Assembly: GCF_001612725.1 (NCBI RefSeq)
Contig: NZ_BDAZ01000065.1
Location: 1 to 55,251, forward strand
Origin: Nocardia anaemiae NBRC 100462
Lineage (GTDB): Bacteria; Actinomycetota; Actinomycetes; Mycobacteriales; Mycobacteriaceae
DNA length: 55,251 nt
Direction: 5' to 3'
The notes beneath the pieces are model-generated. The model was given only the letters and a program-made list of their open reading frames with translations. It made no database searches and was not told the origin of the DNA. Below, one piece after another: positions 51,593 to 55,251 of the stretch. A program made the position numbers and the translations under genes. The number at the start of each line of letters is the position of its first letter. The stretch's first letter is position 1.

Positions 51593-52138
51593 GTGCGACG
51601 CCAGCGCAGCATCCGGGCCCGCAGCGCCTGGGCGGTACTCGGCGTTGCGATGGTGGCGTCGGTCGCGGGGCTGTGGCCGGTTTATGTCCGGCCGCAGGTC
51701 GATGTGCCCGCGAAAGCCGATGCGATTCTCGTGCTCGGCGGCGCACACGATGGGCGCGAGAAACTGGGACTGCGGCTGGCCAGCGAGGGTTACGCGCCCC
51801 GGGTGCTGTTCTCCGACCCATATGAGAACAGCGCGCTGGTGAATCGAATCTGCCACAGCCGCTACAGCTTTCAGGTCACCTGCTTCGATCCGTCGCCGCG
51901 CACCACGCGCGGTGAGGGTCGGGAACTCGCCGAACTCGCCGCGTCGCAGGGCTGGCGTCGCGTCATCGTCATCACCTTCACGCCGCATATTTCGCGGGCC
52001 CGCTACGTCCTCGGGAAATGCTGGGACGGCGAAGTGCTGATGGTGGATCCGCAGCCGCGTCTTTCCGTCGCCAGGTGGGCCTACGACTACGTCTACCAGT
52101 CCGCCGGATATGTCAAGGCCGTCTTCGAAGACTGCTAG
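51593..52138 (+). CDS. YdcF/SanA-family (DUF218) membrane-anchored protein
   Basis: The protein of about 181 residues has one N-terminal TM helix (AWAVLGVAMVASVAGLWPVY) and a DUF218 domain. The domain begins ADAILVLGGAHDGREKLGLR and ends with GWRRVIVITFTPHISRARYV. SanA/ElyC relatives act in envelope integrity or lipid-carrier metabolism; the reaction is unknown. The start is uncertain: GTG 51593 gives the basic residues before the TM helix but has no good binding site. It is divergent from udgA. Confidence 0.75.
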   Translation: MRRQRSIRARSAWAVLGVAMVASVAGLWPVYVRPQVDVPAKADAILVLGGAHDGREKLGLRLASEGYAPRVLFSDPYENSALVNRICHSRYSFQVTCFDPSPRTTRGEGRELAELAASQGWRRVIVITFTPHISRARYVLGKCWDGEVLMVDPQPRLSVARWAYDYVYQSAGYVKAVFEDC

Positions 52139-52259
52139 TCCCGCACAAGTGCAGGCAGGTGGCCTCAGTTTGATTTTCCAGGTGGGACGGACGTACATTG
52201 CGTCTCATGGGGCCGCAGGACGACCCGATGCAATGACGCAGATCCCTCCGGGAGGGCAG

Positions 52260-53489
52260 ATGGATTACGACTGGTCGGCGGCCGATCTGGCCTTTCGCGA
52301 TGAGGTTCGCGCATTTCTCGACGAGAAGCTGACGCCCGATTTGCGGCGAGCCGGGCGCTTGGCGACGAGCGTGTACCCGGACCACGAGGCGAGCATGCGG
52401 TGGCAGCGCGTCCTGCACGAGCGCGGCTGGGCGGCACCGGCCTGGCCGGTGGAGCACGGCGGATGCGATTGGAGCCTCACCCAGCACTACATCTTCAATC
52501 GCGAGTCGACGCTGGCCGGTGCGCCTTCGCTCTCGCCGATGGGCATCCGGATGGTCGCGCCCGCGATCGTCGCATTCGGTACACCGGAGCAGAAGGCGTT
52601 CTATCTGCCGCGCATCCTGACCGGGGAAATCTTCTTCTGCCAGGGCTATTCGGAACCGGAGGCCGGTTCGGACCTGGCCGCCCTGAGCATGGCCGCAGTC
52701 GACGACGGCGCCGATTTCGTCTGCACCGGCAGCAAGATCTGGACCACCCACGCCACCGAGGCGAATTGGATCTTCTGCCTGGTCCGCACCTCGCGCGAGG
52801 GTAAGAAGCAGCAGGGCATCACCTTCCTGCTGATCGATATGACCACACCGGGTATCGAGATCCGCCCGCTGGTGATGACCTCCGGCGAACAGGTGCAGAA
52901 CCAGGTCTTCTTCGATAACGTCCGGGTGCCGAAGACCAATGTGCTCGGTCGCATCGATGACGGCTGGACCGTGGCGAAATATCTGCTCGTGCACGAGCGC
53001 GGCGGTGCGGCCGCGCCGATGCTGCAGGTCATGGCCCAGGATGTGGCCACCGCGGCGGCCGGGCAGACCGGACCCGACGGCAATCCGCTGATCGATGACG
53101 CGGCATTCGCGGCGAAGCTCGCGGAGGCTCGAATTCGCACCGAGGTGCTGGAAATCCTGGAGTACCGCACGCTTTCGGCGATGGCGCACGGCAAGAATCC
53201 GGGTCCGGCATCGTCGATGCTCAAGATCCTGGCCACCGAATTGAGTCAGCGGCTCACCGAATTGGCGCTGGAAGCGGCCGGTCCGCGCGGACGCGTCTAT
53301 CAGCCGCATGCCACCGCGCCGGGCGGGCCGATTGCCGAATTCACCCCGCCCGCCGACGGCTATCGCAGCGGTGCGGACTGGCAGGCCGTCGCGCCGCTGC
53401 GCTACTTCAACGACCGGGCGGGCTCGATCTATGCGGGCAGCAACGAAATTCAGCGAAATATCCTCGCCAAGGCAGCATTGGGGCTCTGA
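52260..53489 (+). CDS. Acyl-CoA dehydrogenase, larger partner of a heteromeric pair
   Basis: The 409-residue protein has the acyl-CoA dehydrogenase fold (CQGYSEPEAGSDLAALSMAA, FVCTGSKIWTTHATEANWIF). The C-terminal segment where single-chain enzymes carry the base (YEG) reads IYAGSNEIQRN, with Ala in that place. A Glu at 246 in LLVHERGGAA is the likely base, as in the alpha2beta2 steroid-type dehydrogenases of mycobacteria. The next gene overlaps by one base and encodes the second chain. ATG 52260 has GGAGG 5 nt upstream. The substrate is unknown, perhaps a bulky or steroid-derived acyl-CoA. Confidence 0.88.
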   Translation: MDYDWSAADLAFRDEVRAFLDEKLTPDLRRAGRLATSVYPDHEASMRWQRVLHERGWAAPAWPVEHGGCDWSLTQHYIFNRESTLAGAPSLSPMGIRMVAPAIVAFGTPEQKAFYLPRILTGEIFFCQGYSEPEAGSDLAALSMAAVDDGADFVCTGSKIWTTHATEANWIFCLVRTSREGKKQQGITFLLIDMTTPGIEIRPLVMTSGEQVQNQVFFDNVRVPKTNVLGRIDDGWTVAKYLLVHERGGAAAPMLQVMAQDVATAAAGQTGPDGNPLIDDAAFAAKLAEARIRTEVLEILEYRTLSAMAHGKNPGPASSMLKILATELSQRLTELALEAAGPRGRVYQPHATAPGGPIAEFTPPADGYRSGADWQAVAPLRYFNDRAGSIYAGSNEIQRNILAKAALGL

Positions 53490-54688
53490 TGGACTTCACC
53501 TTCACCGATGAGCAGGAACTGCTCCGCGACACGGTGGCCGGATTCCTCGGCGCCCGTTACGAATACAACAGCGTCGCGCAGCGACTCCATGAGGGGCGGT
53601 GGTCGGGCGACGGGTGGGCCAAGAGCCGGGGCGCCGCGAAATCCGATGCCGGATGGCAGCCGAGCGTATGGCGCGGATTCGCCGAGGAGCTGGGCATTCT
53701 CGGCGCCACCCTGCCCGAGCGGGTCGATGGCATGGGCGGTGGTCCGGTCGAAATGATGATCATCACCGAGGAACTGGGCCGTGCGCTGGTCGTCGAGCCG
53801 TATGTCGACACGGTGGTGGTCGGTGCCGGTCTACTGAACCGCGCGGGTGGCGCGCTCGCCGATTCGGTACTGCGTCAGATCGTTTCCGGTGCGGCGCGGA
53901 CCGCGTTCGCGGCGCTGGAGCCGAGCTCGGGGCAGACGCTGCACGATGTGTCGACAACCGCGCGCCGCGACGGTGACGGGTGGGTTCTCGATGGCGTCAA
54001 GACCGTCGTGACCAGTGCGCCGTTGGCGACGCATCTGCTCATTACCGCGCGCACCGCCGGTGAGCGGCGCGATAAGGATGGAATCTCGCTGTTCCTCACC
54101 GAATTCGATGCCGCGAACCCGCCCGCCGGTATCGAGGTGCATTCGTATCGGACTATCGACGACCGGGTCGGCTCCGATCTCACCTTCAGCGGGCACCGGT
54201 TGCCAGCCGATGCGCTGCTCGGGGGCGAGGGCGCGGCCTGGGACGCGATCGATGCCACGGCGGACGAGGCGATCGCCGCGATCGCGTCCGAGGCGGTCGG
54301 CTGCATGCGAAAGGTATTGGCGGACACCGTCGAATACGCCAGACAGCGGCAGCAGTTCGGTCAGCCGATCGGCAGCTTCCAGGTGCTCCAGCATCGGATG
54401 GTCGATATGTTCATCGAGCTCGAGCAGGCCATTGCCGCGGTATACCTGGCCGTCTACTCGCTGGGTGCCGCAGCGGCGGACCGGGCGCGTGCGGCCTCGG
54501 CCGCGAAGGTCACCATCGCTCGGGCCGCGCGGTTCATCGGCCAGAATGCCGTCCAACTGCACGGTGCCATGGGTATGACCGAGGAACTCGCGATCGGCCA
54601 CTACTTCAAGCGCCTGACCGCGATCGAATACGAATTCGGTTCCAGCGACCAACATCTCGCTCGCTATGTGGCGTTGACGAGGCCGTAG
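53489..54688 (+). CDS. Acyl-CoA dehydrogenase, smaller partner of a heteromeric pair
   Basis: The 399-residue chain overlaps the upstream dehydrogenase (TGATG), so the two are made together. Family motifs include GFLGARYEYN, EELGILGATLPERVDGMGGG, WVLDGVKTVVTSAP and EFGSSDQHLARYV at the end. The usual catalytic Glu positions are poorly kept (ATADEAIAAIASEAV), which is expected for the partner chain in alpha2beta2 enzymes, where one chain supplies the base and both build the FAD site. A strong terminator follows. Confidence 0.86.
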   Translation: MDFTFTDEQELLRDTVAGFLGARYEYNSVAQRLHEGRWSGDGWAKSRGAAKSDAGWQPSVWRGFAEELGILGATLPERVDGMGGGPVEMMIITEELGRALVVEPYVDTVVVGAGLLNRAGGALADSVLRQIVSGAARTAFAALEPSSGQTLHDVSTTARRDGDGWVLDGVKTVVTSAPLATHLLITARTAGERRDKDGISLFLTEFDAANPPAGIEVHSYRTIDDRVGSDLTFSGHRLPADALLGGEGAAWDAIDATADEAIAAIASEAVGCMRKVLADTVEYARQRQQFGQPIGSFQVLQHRMVDMFIELEQAIAAVYLAVYSLGAAAADRARAASAAKVTIARAARFIGQNAVQLHGAMGMTEELAIGHYFKRLTAIEYEFGSSDQHLARYVALTRP

Positions 54689-54765
54689 TAGTACTGGAGC
54701 GGGTCGGCAGGCCGACGCCGTAGCGGTCCAATCTCCGGACATCAATGGTTTGCACTGAAAAGCGA

Positions 54766-54802
54766 ATCGGCCCGGGTGCGCAATGCGCGCACCCGGGCCG
54801 AT
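54766..54802. terminator. Bidirectional hairpin terminator
   Basis: Perfect 16-bp arms ATCGGCCCGGGTGCGC and GCGCACCCGGGCCGAT (54787-54802) enclose a 5-nt loop. It lies between the dehydrogenase pair and the convergent repeat protein. Confidence 0.9.
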
Positions 54803-54812
54803 CTCTATCCCG

Positions 54813-55251
54813 TCAGTTCTTGCGGCCGGGGGCCTTGGCACCGGATTTGAAGCCGAGGCCGCCGGGCTTGGCGGGTGGGGGTGTCACGGCGGGGGTGCCG
54901 TTGCCGTTGGGCTGGTCCGGTTCTGCGGCGGGTTCCGTCGCGGCCTCCGGGGTGGGGGAGGCTGGTTCGGCGGGTGCCGGGGTGGCCGTGCCGGGGGCCT
55001 TGGGGCCGGGGCGTTTGAAGCCGGACTTCATGGCCAGGCCCTTGGCGGGGAGGGACGGCTTGGTTTCGGTCGGGGCCGAAACCGCTTCGGAGGCAGGGGT
55101 TTCCGTTGCCGCGGCTTCGGCGGGGGCCGAGGCTGCCGCTCCGGGCGCCTTCGCCGCGCCTTTCATGGCGAGCCCTTTGCCCGGTGCCTTCGCCGGACCC
55201 TTCATCGCGAGCCCCTTGACCGGCGGCGTGGCCGGTGCCTCGGCGGCGGGA
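54813..55251 (-). CDS. C-terminal part of a Lys/Ala/Pro repeat-tailed protein (runs off the edge)
   Basis: The reading frame enters from the right edge and ends at 54813, leaving about 145 residues. It contains three copies of KGLAMK and related GLGFKSGAKAPG / SGFKRPGPKAPG units, separated by Ala/Pro/Glu/Thr-rich linkers. This looks like a disordered, basic C-terminal tail, perhaps of a membrane Fe-S oxidoreductase like Rv0338c, which neighbours aspC in mycobacteria. That link is a guess from memory of neighbourhood, not from sequence. An internal ATG at 55205 is not the true start, because the repeat continues upstream of it. Confidence 0.6.
   Translation of the reverse strand, partial: PAAEAPATPPVKGLAMKGPAKAPGKGLAMKGAAKAPGAAASAPAEAAATETPASEAVSAPTETKPSLPAKGLAMKSGFKRPGPKAPGTATPAPAEPASPTPEAATEPAAEPDQPNGNGTPAVTPPPAKPGGLGFKSGAKAPGRKN

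Overview
The window looks like a chromosomal segment of a mycolic-acid actinomycete, most likely Nocardia or a close relative. DNA is GC-rich, GTG and TTG starts are common, and the genes include markers of the arabinan/mycolate envelope: an AftD arabinofuranosyltransferase, a TmaT-type acyltransferase, a DUF3068 membrane protein, LpqI, HtdX, FabG4, FadA2 and FadE5. No rRNA, CRISPR array, insertion sequence or prophage was seen; there is one tRNA, tRNA-Gly(CCC).

Layout. 0.3-9.8 kb: envelope genes (flippase-like protein, DUF3068, tmaT, aftD, DUF2613), with a VOC protein and a DinB-fold protein. 9.9-16.4 kb: isochorismate synthase, universal stress protein, ADP-ribosylglycohydrolase, lpqI, a TetR regulator and a DUF5685 protein ending in an extreme Cys-rich tail. 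16.6-29.3 kb: the htdX-fabG4 / fadA2 / fadE5 lipid block, interrupted by an orphan proteasome beta subunit, gnd, a VanW protein, a DUF4185 protein and a diguanylate cyclase. 29.4-34.0 kb: a small hydrolase, a 0.5 kb duplicated non-coding stretch, a methyltransferase, an erythromycin-esterase homologue lacking a key His, and a second DUF4185 protein. 34.1-38.8 kb: a divergent acyl-CoA module (crotonase / thiolase-like protein, crotonase, TetR) around a near-perfect operator. 38.9-42.7 kb: a MazEF-like pair, a small lipoprotein, tRNA-Gly, a three-gene cassette (heme-oxygenase-like diiron protein, HemK2-like methyltransferase, CDGSH protein) and dcd. 43-55 kb: a divergent Prim-Pol-like/XRE-TPR pair, an aminotransferase, a His-rich YibE/F membrane protein behind a structured leader, an Hsp70-like membrane protein, UDP-glucose dehydrogenase, a YdcF protein, a two-subunit acyl-CoA dehydrogenase and the C-terminus of a Lys/Ala/Pro repeat protein running off the right edge.

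How the genes work together. The order aftD-Rv0236A-lpqI-Rv0238-htdX-fabG4-fadA2-fadE5 known from M. tuberculosis is preserved but split by inserted genes. The strongest regulatory signal is a repeated dyad TTAC-N6-GTAA in front of the TetR gene, between fabG4 and fadA2, and twice (once with one mismatch) in front of fadE5. This suggests one TetR regulon controlling the lipid block. A second dyad, with arms TTACCGTCAA / TTGACGGTAA, sits in the divergent promoter of the 35 kb acyl-CoA operon, which ends in its own TetR gene.

All functions are read from sequence motifs and remembered family knowledge; no database search was run.
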